From: Prostheceraeus crozeri
Lineage: Eukaryota > Platyhelminthes > Polycladida > Euryleptidae
Direction of reading: 5' to 3'
Length of the DNA: 64,000 nucleotides
Assembly (NCBI GenBank): GCA_907163375.1
Contig: CAJQUW010012651.1
Coordinates: forward strand, 107,510-171,509
A program made the translations under genes and the position numbers. The notes below the pieces were generated by a model. The model did not search any database. It was given only the letters and a program-made list of their open reading frames with translations, and was not told where the DNA came from. Shown one piece after another: positions 36,279 to 48,811 of the stretch (its first letter is position 1; each line of letters begins with the position of its first letter).

Positions 36279-36789
36279 AAATTGCTTAATTAATCTGAGG
36301 AGAGTCCTTTCACCTTCCAGATGTGGCGTGCAGAAAATTCACATAACGGCCCTCCTGTTGTCAATTATCTGCAGACTGGACATATGTCGAGAGCTCCCGG
36401 AATCCTTGCAAGAAGACGAAGGAAAGAGAAAGCGAAGATTAGAAGTTTTAGCAAAATACCTCGTCCAACCTCCTGTGAATCATGCGAAACCACTTGATCT
36501 TGTGGCCACACACGCATTCACTGCCTTTCAAAACTCTCTCTCTGCCCTCTTCCAGCTGGCATGGATAGGTGCCGTTCGAGATCGGAATTCAGTCGTAATT
36601 CTTGCACATGTGCAGAAATTTCTTGTTGGAAGACTGTTTTACAATCTTCTTGCAGACTTAAAACAGCGCTCTGGGTCATCCATGTTCATACATGACCTGT
36701 TAGGGCGACACTCTCATCTCAATGCTTGGTTCTGGGAAAAGGTGGAATTCCTTCAAAATTGTAGTTCATCGAATTCAGACAGCCTATAA
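36279..36789 (+). CDS. ASTE1 (asteroid homolog 1), last coding exon
   Basis: A ~510-nt exon encoding ~170 residues. It begins after TTGTTCAG and its first base completes the arginine codon left by the donor at 5962. The hydrophobic first part (ITALLLSIICRL) matches the helix after the VFWATR end of the upstream exon. Residues from ATHAFTAFQNSL to GRLFYNLLADL match, by recall, the C-terminal segment of animal ASTE1 (HIFCQWQSCL... and SGSLVHGL...). The stop TAA is at 36787-36789; human ASTE1 continues with a basic tail that is absent here. Same strand as the exon at 5001, no stops, so probably one working gene. An alternative is that this exon is a diverged unrelated gene, which the phase match makes unlikely. 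Confidence 0.7.
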
Positions 36790-37768
36790 ATCAGTATTAA
36801 ATAATGATTGAAAGTGCTTTTTATTTTTTCTTCAGTCAATCCTATGTATAAAAGGGCAGAACAGATTCACTATGCCATCATTCAAGAAATGCAAGAGAGA
36901 CGTCTTTTTGTACTTGGTCATCAAGAAATGTTAATACTAATCATACTTCAGAAATTAGTTACCTGGACATCAGTTGTAGTATTTTAGCGGGATAGAATGA
37001 TATCTAAGAATGAAATTGAATTGCTTGAACTTCAGATGTGTCCACACCTTTAAAGTGAAGTCACTTCAAAGTAAAGTCAACAGAGCTGGTAGGCTGTTAT
37101 GTGTAAAAGTAAACTAAATATGGAATTGTGAATCTCGTCACAGAAGAGTCAGCAAAATAGTCATTGGCGTTATCTACAAGCATTACAAAATTGAAAAGTT
37201 TCATAAATTTATGTTATAAAGTCATATAATAAAATACATAAAGATATTATAAAGATTTATAAATCTCATGACAGAAAAGTCAACAAAAATGTTATTGTCG
37301 CTATCTATAAGCACCACAAAATTGAAAAGTTTTATAAATTTTTGGTAACGGTTGTATTTTATTTTCGACAAGAACGTAAGCCTACATGCACTCGTTCGTT
37401 CAATTCACCTAAAAATGGTTTATGTTCTCTAAGAAATGCGCATAGGCCTAAGTCTACAATAATAATCATTTTCTAAAATAAACGCAGTGGATTCTATATT
37501 CATTCTATCAAGGGCCTTGCCCAAGCATTAATCGATGTCAATGTTTAGCAGTGTTGCCAGGCCGGAACAATTCTGCACAGCTGCACAATTTTCATGGTAC
37601 CTGCGCAATAAAAATGATTTCAGGCCCCGGCCTGCGCAATTTTTTGCACACCTTTGCACAAAAAAACTTCTTGAATTACGTAGCTATTCAATATCTTGTT
37701 CGTGTGAAAATCGGAATAGATTTTCCAACTCATCACTGAACAAAGTCCTTTTCGTGAAAGACCATCTA
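36790..37768. other. ASTE1 3' flank, small local duplication
   Basis: No strong poly(A) signal close to the stop; an AATAAA-like sequence occurs near 37478. Segments 37134-37213 and 37264-37340 are diverged copies of one another (shared ATTGAAAAGTTT-like blocks). Around 37560-37670 are several TGCGCAATTTT/TGCACA repeats. Confidence 0.45.
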
Positions 37769-39600
37769 ACATTCGGCATTCAAGTTTGACAAACCGGCAA
37801 TCAACTTTGACAAACCGGCATTCAACTTTGACAAAATGTTTTGCAATGTACACGCAGTAATATACTTTTATCAACTTTTTCAAGTAATTACAATTTTCAA
37901 GTAAAATTTCAAGTACTCATAAAAATCGCTGTGGAATCTCTCCACTGGATTGAACTGAGTGAGCGTGGTGCATTGAAAGAATCTTACATTTCAGAAGTTG
38001 CTAACAAACAGTCGTTGATAACGAAGCCCTTATTCGTTGTTCATTGCGATGACTTTATTGGTCGTTCATTGCGAAGCCTCTATTGGTTGAGGGGAATTCA
38101 CACTGTGGAATTCGTGACTCACTATTCATATTTCACCGATTTTCCGATCAGGATTTCAAAGACCAAGCATGCCGAACAGAAGAAACTCCCAAATAAGCAA
38201 TGAAAAGCGTAAAGCCATTATCGAGAAAGCAATTCGAGGAGAAGATTTTATTTCTTTGGCGGAAGCCCTTGGAATCAAAAGAACAACAGCTTACATGATA
38301 ATTAAGAGCAATCGAACTGAAAAGAACACTCAAGGAGGAAGACGGGAATCACTTACGAAACGCACCCCACAAATGGAAGAACTGCTTATAAATTTCGTGG
38401 AGGAAAATCCTTTTATTACACTGCAGCAATTGAAAGAAAAAGTAAACAATGTTGTATCAGAGCGTACAATCGGTCGTATTTTGGATGGATGCCTGTGTTC
38501 ACTTAAACTGGCAAGAAATGAACCTGTTGACCGAAACACACAAGAAAACATTGAGAAACGACGACAATTTTGCTTGGACTATCAACAAGAACTCCGAAGA
38601 AAGGTTCATTTAGATGAATGTGGGTATAACTTATACACCAGACCAACTCTAGGAAGGAGCCGAATTGGTTCCCGAGCAATGGCGAGGATTCGTAACTGTC
38701 GGGGAAAGAATATCAACATCATTTTAATTAGCCGTTGATGACAGTGGTGCAATCATTCACCACGAGGCCTATGTTGGTGGAGCGGCGGCTCACTTCGCGG
38801 AGTTCATGACAGAATTGTCTGCTTTAATTAGAGGTGAGGCTTGTGTCATTTATATGGACAATGCCCCAATACATAGATGTGGTGACAATTTTTATTGGAG
38901 TCCAGCAGCAGCACGAGATTCGGAGATTCGATGCTCCTTACTCACCTCAGCTCAACCCAGTGGAGGGGTGCTTCAGTGTCCTCAAAGCCTGCATCAAATG
39001 TCAGCTGCGAGAATTTCAGCTGGAGTTGGATGCTGAAAATGCACGTGAAGCTGGGCAGTCTCTAGCTGCGTATAGAGAAGGTCGTCTTTTGCAGTTGGTA
39101 CCTCAGAGTTTCCAAGAACTAACACGTGAAAAAATTCGAGGATTCTATCGAGAGGTAGACCGTGTTGCAGCAAAGTGCGTGGCAAGAGAGCCTTTGCAGT
39201 GACCTCCATAACCGTCTGTTACCCAACGTTGCAGAAGTACAGTTTTTCAGAGTTGAAAGAATTTCTCCTCTCTTAAGAGTTAGAATACCATTGAAATTTA
39301 ATTATAAAACCAGTGGGTTTGATGAGATGAAGCTGAAATTGTAATTAAGTATTAATTGCATATTTTGTTAATTTAGTGATTAGATATACTTAATTTAGAT
39401 AGCTAATTTAGTGATTAGATATAATTGATTAATGAAAAATCAATATAGTTGCTTCTCAAAATTGATAAAAGTATAGACCGTGCCAAAAAATTTTGTAAAA
39501 GTTGAATGCCGGTTTGTCAAAGTTGATTGCCGGTTTGTCAAAGTTGAATGCCGGTTTGTCAAAGTTGATAGCCGGTTTGTCAAACTTGGATGCCGAATGG
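37769..39600 (+). mobile_element. Tc1/mariner-type transposon with subrepeat-built ends
   Basis: TA dinucleotides flank the element (37767-37768 and 39601-39602). The ends are inverted: left CATTCGGCATTCAAGTTTGA, right the inverse of CATTCGGCATCCAAGTTTGA. Each terminal repeat is a row of ~21-bp units of the form GCCGGTTTGTCAAAGTTGAA, three on the left and about five on the right. The transposase (38169-39202) runs left to right and is broken. ~1.83 kb. Confidence 0.85.
38169..39202 (+). pseudogene. IS630/Tc1/mariner transposase, frameshifted
   Basis: The first frame (38169-38738) begins MPNRRNSQIS with an N-terminal helix-turn-helix (about residues 10-50, GEDFISLAEALGIKRTTAY) and a second paired-like region, then HLDECGYNLYTR, the first catalytic Asp. 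Near 38725 the frame changes and IYMDNAPIHR (second Asp) lies in 38806-39036. Near 38890 it changes again, giving APYSPQLNPVEGCFS (catalytic Glu) in 38834-39202. The spacing from the second Asp to the Glu is ~34 residues, as in DD34E. Two frame changes make it inactive. The enzyme would cut and paste the element at TA. Confidence 0.85.
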
Positions 39601-39602
39601 TA

Positions 39603-40552
39603 TATTTTCAAAGGATATAAGGTCGCATCAAATTTCTTTCACTCCATAATTGATTTGCTTGTTGAAAGAAACTCATACGGCAATGTCTGAGACCAAATGC
39701 AAGGAAAAATATACAGTGGAAGAAAAAAAATAGTCGAAGAAAGATTTCGAGCAGAAATCTCGTTGAAGTAGAAAACTAGTGATCTTCAGAAGCTTATGTC
39801 AAAGGAAGAGGAATTCCTTTCCGATAAAGATGCCAAGAAACAAGAAGACAGCTAGCTGAAATGCACATGAAGCCAGCTTAGGCATTGGCAATGCGCTCGG
39901 TAAATGCGGAGCTTTGCAAAGTTCGCGGTCAAAAAGAGAAATAGAATTGCGACCAATGGTGAAGCGAATACTAAGTCAAGCATCGATGTCGAAGACTTAA
40001 GACTTTGTGATTCCTAAAAGACCAAGAACTGAATGAAGTTATTCAAATGTGAATTGTCATAGTTTAAAGTGTAATCATTAACATCAGAATATAGTAATGA
40101 AATCAATAGCGCTAGGTGGTAAAAATTCTAAAGACTAGGCATTTATTATACCACTACTGTACTGAGTTAATGAGACAGCTAGCTGACATCAAATCAATAT
40201 TTTGTTATTTGTCATGATTTATCCCTGCGGAATGATTTTGATTAATTTCTTCATAATGCAATTATTTTATAGCCGGCTACAACGACAGCTGAGATGTATT
40301 GATTTAGAGTTGTGCGCTAGCCGCACCCGCTTGCATCGATGCACCAAGCATGATAAACGGTGCACCGAAAATTTTATAAGCTGAACTGAAGCACTACTTT
40401 TTTACGTTCTAGAGTCTAGACTGATAGTTAGTAAAGACTTCAAGATCTTGAAGGTAGGGTCTCTAATCTTCCGTTCAATGCAACTTTCATAAAGTACTAG
40501 GGAAATTCAACAAACTAATTAGACTCCTTTTAACTTTCTTTTGGCAAAACTT
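39603..40552. other. No recognisable gene
   Basis: Purine-rich stretch at ~39690-40010 with broken short frames; nothing recognised. Confidence 0.4.
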
Positions 40553-40577
40553 GCAATTGACTCTCATGATACTCAGT

Positions 40578-42112
40578 CACAATCAGAAAATGGCAAAAAG
40601 TCAGTGGCGAACGAAACGTCCGCGTTTTAATTACTTATTTTAATGACATATACACGTGCAGTATATAGCAAAGGAAGAGCTTATCATTGACACTTCTTTC
40701 AAAATCAAGAAAAATACGAGGTACAATATCTCTCACAATATCTGAAAAAATGAGGAAAAACAATGAATTGAATCAAATTATTATGCACCAGGATCGCAAT
40801 TTTCCGTCTGTTCCGTTTTATTTTACGAAATTAGTCTTCTAATGTAAATATTTCAAATATATGCATTCAAACGCCGGTTTTTCCCGATTTTCCTTTTTTT
40901 TCTTGGATGAATTGCGATCCCTGATTGAGACATTACTCAGTTTCAGGCAGTGTCTCTGAGGAAGTGACACAATGGTGCCAGATCGTACGAAAAAGTCTTT
41001 TAGACAGAACGCTGGATATATCTTGAGACTCGGTGCTATGAGATTCCTATGAAACTGTGAGATGTACGATGACATGAGCACCATGAAAATTCCGAGATTG
41101 TTAGGTCGCGAGAAATGAGATTTTTTGGCCCTAGACAGATTTCTCATGAACTTGAATAATCTGTTTTGGTCACTTTTTCACTTTTTTCTCATCATCAGGA
41201 AATGTATCTGCAATTTAATGACATAGCCTTGATTTTCAAATAGTTTGACTTTCATCACTTAAAAATTGAAGTTCAAAATGAATTGAATAATGTTCTCTTA
41301 ATTGGATGATTTCTCATTTTGTATGATTAAAGATCATTCTTCTATATCTGTTGCGACTTAAATTTGCAGATAGAATTAATCAATTTTAAGTATCTGTTCA
41401 ATAAAATGTTCAAAAAAATTGATCAAAATTCTAACTTTTCGTTTCACACGGCTAAAAGCCGGTTCTCGCAAAAGAACTGTTGCATCGCGCACAACCCTAA
41501 CTGATTATTCAGTTTCAGTGCCGTTACTACTTTCAGAACACCAATAGAAAATATATCGGTTTCAGCAAACAATTGTTTTGGGCTTTTGTGTGATGATGCT
41601 GCGCACCTCAGTCCCAACCGCAATTCGTTCGACCAGGATTCGAGCACAAGTCAGCTAGAAAGGTGCTGTTGGGTAGTATTAACAGATCTGTTTTCCGATG
41701 AGCAACTTTACAATATTCAACTGGTAAAATAGTTTGAATAAAGACATCTTTTGTAACAGAGGTACTACTGTGAAAAGAGTATTTGCTTAGCTTTTTTAGC
41801 TAACTTCTGCTCGAAGGTCGAACCCAAGCTACAGGAGTTGTAGTCGGGAAGAAAGGAAGTTGGTGTCCTTATGAACTTATTTTGTGTGACTTAATTTTAT
41901 CAGTTGGCCTATGTGCAACATGTTGACAATGATGAATGGAAGCTCACCAGAAATTGTTATATTCTCTTCAGTTTTGTCATAACGGGATTGATTATTGTTG
42001 TATTTTGCTCTGATTTCGCTGAAATTAAAAGTGACTTTCTGCCGAAATTGATTTTGTGGTTGGATTATTCAAACAGAACATTTATGACTTTTTGTATGTC
42101 ATTTTAAACAAA
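40578..42112. other. 1.5-kb segment missing from the right arm
   Basis: Its flanks are fused in the right arm. Both junctions share the dinucleotide GT, there are no inverted ends and there is no longer target duplication, so loss from the right arm by a microhomology deletion fits better than an insertion. No gene is recognised inside; the 67-codon frame 41904-42107 has one hydrophobic segment (ILFSFVITGLIIVVF) but no support. Confidence 0.6.
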
Positions 42113-44032
42113 GTAGGCGAAACTAGATGATAGACTTTTTTAGTAGATAGGCCTAATTATGAGATTTATCTAGTTTTATAATCAAATCGCGCATTTTAGA
42201 TTTTGTTTATTTCCTTCTAGGCTAGTTACTGTTATGGTTCATTCATTAAGAACCATTTATAATTTTTCGTCAAGTAATTGTATGCTTATAATTTGCAGGA
42301 CCAATATATGAAAGTTTTCATATCCTTATTCATCAATTAGATAAAATTATTCGCGTAAATTCTACCAGTGCAATCTGACCCTGTTTTGTATTGTGCATAT
42401 TGTTCAAGTTTAAATGCGAAATTTTGCCACATGTGCTTTTCCCATTTTTGCAACAGATACATCGTTTTCAATGAAAGTGTTCAGTCTGCAGTTTTGTTTT
42501 ATCTCAGGACATCTATCTTGCACTAAATAAAAAGTGATTGTCAGAGTGAAACTGCAAAACTAGCTTAAAGAAGATTTTATTAAAATAGACAGATAGAATG
42601 TACTGAAAAATAAGTAAAGGCTATGAAAGTACTACAAACATAAACTGGCAAAGAGAGCTTCGTAAATTGATATAAATTCTGAAGCAGAAAAAGGGATAAT
42701 ACCAACGATGAAGGAAACAATTTGTATTTTTTTTCTGCACAATATTTTTCTGGCCGCGCAAAAAGTGAAATTGAGGTCTGGCAACGATGATGTGGAAATG
42801 TTGTAAACAAGCTATTGCATGCATGAAGTCAAATTATAGCAGGTCAGCACTTGTCGCTATTAAGCATAACCCTCAAATGTAAAGTATGAGTACTTTCCAC
42901 CCCAAAGATATCCAAAGTAGCGATTTTGATGGTGACATTTTATCAATCAACTTGCTGATTGCGCTTTTCAAGCATTAATGAATGTTTAAAGAGGTCAAAA
43001 TTGCTGTGTAGTGTGAATCATTTGATGATGCTTCAGTAAAAAAGCTTACATAGACTGCAATTACCAAATTCTCAAATAGCCCCTTTCGAAAACTCAGGAA
43101 ATTCAATTCAATCAACGCCGTTGTATTAATTAGGTTACATGCTTTGACATTTATTTTTTATGTAGCCTAATTTGAAGCTTCTTGAAATTATTAACAATAC
43201 ACAGGCTAATTGATGCTCCAGCTAGACTGCTGAACAAAGTCTGTTCGTTGAAAGAAGCTGGATGTTTAGGACAAAATGATAATAGGCGGGCACCCTGTGG
43301 TATCGCATCTAGCGAAAAGCTGATATAGGATCAACTACATGTACATGATGTCATATAGTTCAGTAATATTTTTAGCATGTTTGCTTGCGAAGTTTGCCGG
43401 CGATAGTTCGCGACATAACGCTCTACATACTCTTTTTCTTATTTTCTCTAGTAATCCTTGTCCAGTTTCTATTGCCGATACTCTAATTTCCCCCGCACCT
43501 CCTTAACAATTCCCACACACTACAGATCTATCAAACAAATTATAAAAAGTTGGTGGCCATCTTTGATAATAATAATTAGAGAATCTGCTTATAGATAACA
43601 GCTCTTGGCGTTCAGGAATTTACGACGATAGCAAATATTTGAATCAATTCATAGCAGACTATTTACTTCAACATTTCATAGAAAATAAATATTTTTTAGT
43701 TAAAGCTTTCGCGAATTGAATTTTCTATTTGAAATTTGAATTTTCGCATGCAATAGATTTTCATATGAATCTAGCATACAAGCATACAGGTAATTAGTTG
43801 CTACAATATCCACTTAGTCGGTTGGCGAAAAATCAGCTTAAATGAGTATTTGAATATCTATCAAATGTAAAAAGTAGAGGTCGACTTATTAAGGTGTGAC
43901 AGTTTTATCACGAAAATGAGTAAAAATAAATTTATCCATAGACTCGCAAATTCACCAGATTATCTTTTGTTGGCAAGTGACGTTCCTACTGGGAATAGCC
44001 TAGCCCTGTGACCTGGCGATTACAATCATTAA

Positions 44033-46488
44033 CCCTCAAGCTACCAAGGTATTTAATAGTCCTTAGGCTACCAAGGGTGGCTTTTAGAGCCATCCTAAAA
44101 AAAACAAGTTTTCCAGTGAGTTTCATGTTTAATACCAAACATAAGGAACAAAACAACATGTCAACAAAACGAATGCCTATTTCAGTAAAGTTTACATACA
44201 GTTTGAACAAACCACCTGGGCCACGAGAGCGTGTCGCCCGCAAGCTGGTGCATCACACTCTCGGCATCTGTGACGAGTTTTGTTACAGTCGCGAGTTGGC
44301 TTGCCACTCTCTTTGCACCTGGCGCATCTTAACTGCGGTGCTTCTTGGCCTTCTTGCACAGGTGCTTGTCGACGTTGCTTTAGTGATCAGGTTGACAAGC
44401 TCCGTTGAAAGTCCGATAGGTTCCTGCAGTCGGAACAGCATGTGATCTTTGGCTAACTCGGTAGCAAGCTGTTGTAGGAACTGTCGACGTCGCTTGCTCT
44501 CCACAACCGTTGTCCAGTCTGGATGGGACATGTTGAAGATGGTGTAGGCGTTGATCCCAGTCACATCCAACATGTTGTGCATGTGGACCATGGACCACCT
44601 GTGAACTCGAGTCCTGACCGAGTAGGCCTTGCACATTTCGTCCACTACATCAACGCCTGCTTTGGTTTCGTTGTAGTAGAGCTGCATGTTGCTCTTTCTC
44701 TTGCCATCAGGTAGTGTTTCAGCAGAGTGATGCATAGAGGATATTAGATAAACCTTCCTCTTTGGTTTGACTTGATAGGACTGGACTGTGAGTCTCTTCC
44801 GGTCGCCACCGAATGCAAAAGATTGAGTCAAATTGCTCCCGTGGTTCATGCAAGATCGCCGGAATGTCCCTCTTATTTTTCTGCATTGTTCCGAGATACG
44901 TGGTGTTCCGGTTCAGCAGTTCAGTAGCAACATCCATCGAAGTGAAGAATCTGTCCCCGGTGACATTTCTTCCGTCGTTGAAGAACGGTCCACACAAATT
45001 CATCACGAGTGATTTTGCTCGATTTGACTCTTTGTGAACTTCAGCCGCGACACTGTCTTCCGGACGTTTAGTTAGTGGGCTGCCATTCAAGAAATACCTG
45101 TTCTTAGCATCTGTGCACCATCTCACAAGCTCGCCATACTTTCCCGGTTTTGACGGATTGTAGATCCGGTGTGGTGAGCGACAACGTGACGCGACCAGTT
45201 GTTCATCAATGGTGATTGAATGGATGGCTTTGTAGAAAGTACGGAGTCTTTCATTCCACTCAGACCAGATGTCTCTCAAGGCAGCAAATGAATCTGTTTT
45301 CTTCCGGTCTTCTCTGAGCTCTGAATCATCGAATCGCAATACACGGTTCCAAGTTTGGAATAAGTTGCGACTCATAGTTGTGCGGTAGAACGTGTTGTAG
45401 TTCTCACTCCAAAGTTGCTCGATAGGAATCTTCTGATCGCCGAAAACCCCTCTGAAGTACAGAATTCCAAAGTAAGCTTTTAGCTGGACAACAGTCAACT
45501 GAGCTTCAATACCCAGAGCATTTGCTTTCATCTGAGAAAAATGAACAATTTGCATGAGCATAGTGTCCGGGAAGAAAAGTGACCAGGTTTCCAAAATGGT
45601 GTTCTTCACTGCACCTGGTTCGGGTTTCCCTCCACCAAAGTGAACAACATTTGCTGCATCGCGTCGACCTCTCTGCTGAGGTGGTTCAGGTGACCACAAG
45701 TAACCATTCTTATCGTTGTAGGGATTTGCTTGTGCCTGTCGAGGTACAAAACCTCGTCCACGACCGCGCACAGCCGGTTGTTGAGACGAAACAAGTAATC
45801 CTCGCCCTCTTCCTCCGCCAACGCGTCGTCGTGGCACTGGGGCATCTTCATCACTCGTATTATCCTCACTCGATGCCGAATCATCGTGAACATCTACAAT
45901 GTGCTCCACGTTATCTTCCTGGTCTGAATCAGCATCTGCTTCTGAGTCCGATTCTGTTGCTCCGAATAGTGCAGCTTGAGCCAGTCGAGCAGCCTCTCGT
46001 TGCGGTCGCATGATTGAGAATGACAGTAACTGACAATGTGTAGGGTTGCGCCATCGATTGGCTTTGACCTAGCATCATGGAGCATCGCTCAGATCGGCCG
46101 GTCAGACGAGCGTTCGTTCTGCTTCTGGCGTGCACCTTAGCGCGTGCACTTTTGCTGACCTTTTCGCACTCCAGTTCTGACGCCTCGACATCGACGCGTC
46201 ATCATTCTCTATACCTCTTTCTGTTGTCTGTCTTATAAATGTCAATCTTTGCAAGCCACGTCGCACGCCTCTGTAAATGGGTAGAACCCAAAAGAACTGC
46301 GCTGATTCAACGGTCAATGAACAATTAACGAACAACAGTCGCTAGATCATCACAAATCGTTTAAATCGTTTGCTAATATATCTAAGAAAATTGTCATGAA
46401 AGGATTTGTCACTGATTGAAACAAACTGAGTAATACTCACGAAAACAGCACAGGGTGGCTCTCAGAACCACCCTTGGTAGCCTAAGGG
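44033..46488 (-). mobile_element. piggyBac transposon with TTAA target duplication
   Basis: Ends CCCTCAAGCTACCAAGG and the inverse of CCCTTAGGCTACCAAGG, each flanked by TTAA (44029-44032 and 46489-46492). A second pair of inverted GGTGGCT-type motifs with AGAGCC/AGAACC follows. The right arm of the palindrome holds the same site as a single TTAA, so the insertion boundaries are exact. The transposase is on the minus strand. ~2.46 kb, the usual length. Confidence 0.93.
44215..46011 (-). pseudogene. piggyBac transposase, two frame changes
   Basis: Starts MRPQREAARL at 46011. An acidic and then RG-rich N-terminus (to ~95) precedes the DDE-type core: SITIDEQ (Asp ~269) and TGDRFFTS (Asp ~353) lie in the first frame (46011-44719). 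After a frame change near 44820, GVDVVDEM (third Asp) and RTRVHRWSM lie in the second (44849-44283). A further change near 44345 puts the C-terminal Cys-rich domain (RCARCKESGK..., RCRECDAPACGRH) in a third frame down to ~44220. The catalytic triad and the zinc domain are all recognisable, so decay is recent. It would excise precisely at TTAA. Confidence 0.9.
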
Positions 46489-46642
46489 TTAAAGACAAAA
46501 CATTGTTCATGATTGTCGCTCATGCCCCTTGATTTGTAGCCATTCAGAAATCAATTTCTAATGGGAAATTAGGTTTTACACTTAGAATGTAGGCAATTGG
46601 TCCAACAAAATTGCTTTTTAAAGAATTTTCCCATCTTGGACC

Positions 46643-46882
46643 ATGGCATACCCGGCGAGAACGGCCATCAAACGAAAAAATGCGAGACCTAAAGCACTTG
46701 CATTTTTGGAAACAATACATGTCACCATAGAAGTAGATAATAGTACACTAGAATGGAAGTTTGATATCTTGTCTATGTACAATGATGGCACATGGAAAAA
46801 TCTATGGTTTGTAGATGAGATTCGATCCAAAACATTATATCATAGTCAAACCATTTGCCAAGTTGGTTGTGGAAGTTGTTGA
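46643..46882 (+). CDS. Unrecognised small frame, mirrored in the other arm
   Basis: 79 codons; the last ~58 are repeated in 55596-55820 minus without a stop. Composition is protein-like (IEVDNSTLEWKFDIL, then GTWKNLWFVDE), but the two copies have different N-termini because a ~63-bp block is missing in the right arm. No known domain and no promoter evidence; could be an exon or chance. Confidence 0.2.
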   Translation: MAYPARTAIKRKNARPKALAFLETIHVTIEVDNSTLEWKFDILSMYNDGTWKNLWFVDEIRSKTLYHSQTICQVGCGSC

Positions 46883-47487
46883 CACCAAATTACAGGATTT
46901 TCATGAAGAGAATTTTAGTGAGATGGTGATATTGTTTCATGTGAGATAGCCTACTATTCCATGGATTAATTAATATACTGTGTCTATTTGTACCAGTCAT
47001 TGACAACCATTATACAATTTTTCAACACTGGAATACGAATTTAAATTTGGTTCACAGAGTCATATTGAAAGTGGTCGCTGTACTGGTTGGAAGAACATCT
47101 CAAGAATTCACAGATAAAATTTCTAATTATTGGATAATTTCTCGGTCAAGCGGTTAAGAAACATAGTGCTTTTCTGGAATAAGCACACTTAAAATCTTTA
47201 CCTACAATAATTTCTCAGATAAATAGAATGTCGCTGGAACTCTTCAATTAATAATTGAATGACTTATGTGATATAATTTGATGATATATTGGCAGCTGAT
47301 ATTCGAATGCATGCAGAGATTTTGAAAATTGTTCAAATATAATTAACAGGAACCCTTTAAAGTAAAATAAATGCTCTAACATTTCTTGGCCTCTGATTTC
47401 AAGCTGGAGCAATGCATGTTCTGCAAATCGACATTACAAGTTGCATATGTGTCTGATTATTCTCTTGATAGATTATAGGAGCGATAT

Positions 47488-47709
47488 TTGAAAATGATGA
47501 ACGTACAGAATGCTTTAAAGGATTTCCTTCTTTGTCATCCTGTCGCTGCAGTATTTTGTAGATTCATTATTGCTTTTGTGTACATGCTCTTTGGACATGG
47601 GGCAACAATCCAGATCACAAATTGCCTTGATAAATATGAATGCCAACCAGAAAACAAGGAAACCAGCTCGTACAATTTTATTTTTACCCCAACTAAGTTT
47701 TGCCCATAA
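47488..47709 (+). CDS. Unrecognised 73-codon frame, identical in both arms
   Basis: The mirrored frame 54769-54990 minus encodes the same predicted protein. It has a hydrophobic stretch (VAAVFCRFIIAFVYMLFG, ~19-36) that could be a membrane segment. Because arms are nearly identical anyway, conservation is not evidence of function. Confidence 0.15.
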   Translation: MKMMNVQNALKDFLLCHPVAAVFCRFIIAFVYMLFGHGATIQITNCLDKYECQPENKETSSYNFIFTPTKFCP

Positions 47710-48008
47710 TTTTCATGCAATTTCCATTGCAGGACTTTCTCTGGTATTGTTAATTTCTATGCATGTCACAGATGTCATGCATGTCAGTCACCAAAATCAT
47801 CTATCAGTTATTGCCAAATTATGACGTCATCTTTCAAAATGGCCGCCATGATTATAAAAATGGGCTGTATCTCGAAAATGAATGATCTTAAGGTCCAATA
47901 ATGCATTGCAAACACATACGAGTCGACCATTTTCTTTCATCTGAGACTAGTGATATGACAATAAGTTACATGTAAGTCAAATAAAGACGTTACAGGCCTA
48001 ATTCAAAA

Positions 48009-48189
48009 TGTGGTATATCTGTGTTACTCTATCTATTGACTTGTGCTGACTTTGTCATAGATAGTCATTGTCATACCATGAATATCTACACGTACATGTA
48101 TAGCCTACGTTACTTTGAATTTGAACTAAATTACCTAACTAATTTACATTTGTGATCGTTGAAATAAATAGAGGTGAACCTATACCACA
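48009..48189 (+). repeat. 5' LTR of the gypsy fossil
   Basis: ~180 bp, TGTGGTATATCTG to CTATACCACA. It contains GAAATAAATAG, a possible polyadenylation region. Confidence 0.85.
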
Positions 48190-48811
48190 ATTTTCAAGGA
48201 TCGCAATTCGATACTTAATGTTTTATCTTGTTTCATAAATTGATATTTGCGATGACTCTGAGTCCTCCAAAATTCAATGGAGACTCCCCTGACTCCTTCG
48301 ATGGATTTATCAGACAATTTGAACGGTACGCTAAAATTTCAAAGACAGAAGAAATTAACAAATTGGACCTATTTTTGCTATGTACTGGTGAAAAAATTGC
48401 TGGATATTATGATGAGATTAGATGGCCTACATTAACCAAAGATGAGCAAGACGCTATAAAGTCACAGAATATACCAGAGCAGTCGAATTTCTGCGGAAAA
48501 AACTTTCAGGAAACAAAAACATCCTACACGAACACATTCGATTATATTCAACGAGACAATCACCGAATCAATCAATCAATGATTACGTTAGCGAACTCAG
48601 AGCAATAGCAAAATAGTGCAATTTTCCAACAGCCTTTTTGGATGAAGCGATTCGGAATGTCTTTTTTCAGAAAATACAAAAGGAGATGTTTGCCGAACTT
48701 TCGCTCACTATCAAGAGAACAATAAAAACTTCTCTTTAGCTGACGCTGTCATTGCAGCTGAAGTAGAAGAATTGGCGTCTTCCAAGATTACAAGCGAATC
48801 TGATGAATGCT

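Larger units (their letters stand above)
40553..48008 (+). repeat. Giant inverted repeat, left arm (outer part)
   Basis: 42113-48008 is the inverse of 54465-57842, near 99% identical by eye outside insertions. The match resumes at 40553-40577, a 25-bp perfect inverse of 57842-57866, with 40578-42112 lacking a counterpart. The arm contains the piggyBac element and ends where the gypsy fossil interrupts it. A ~63-bp block near 46640-46702 is also absent from the other arm. Confidence 0.9.

Noticed and set aside
39502-39690. Protein with repeated AGLSKL units
   Set aside because: Translation of the 21-bp transposon end subrepeats.
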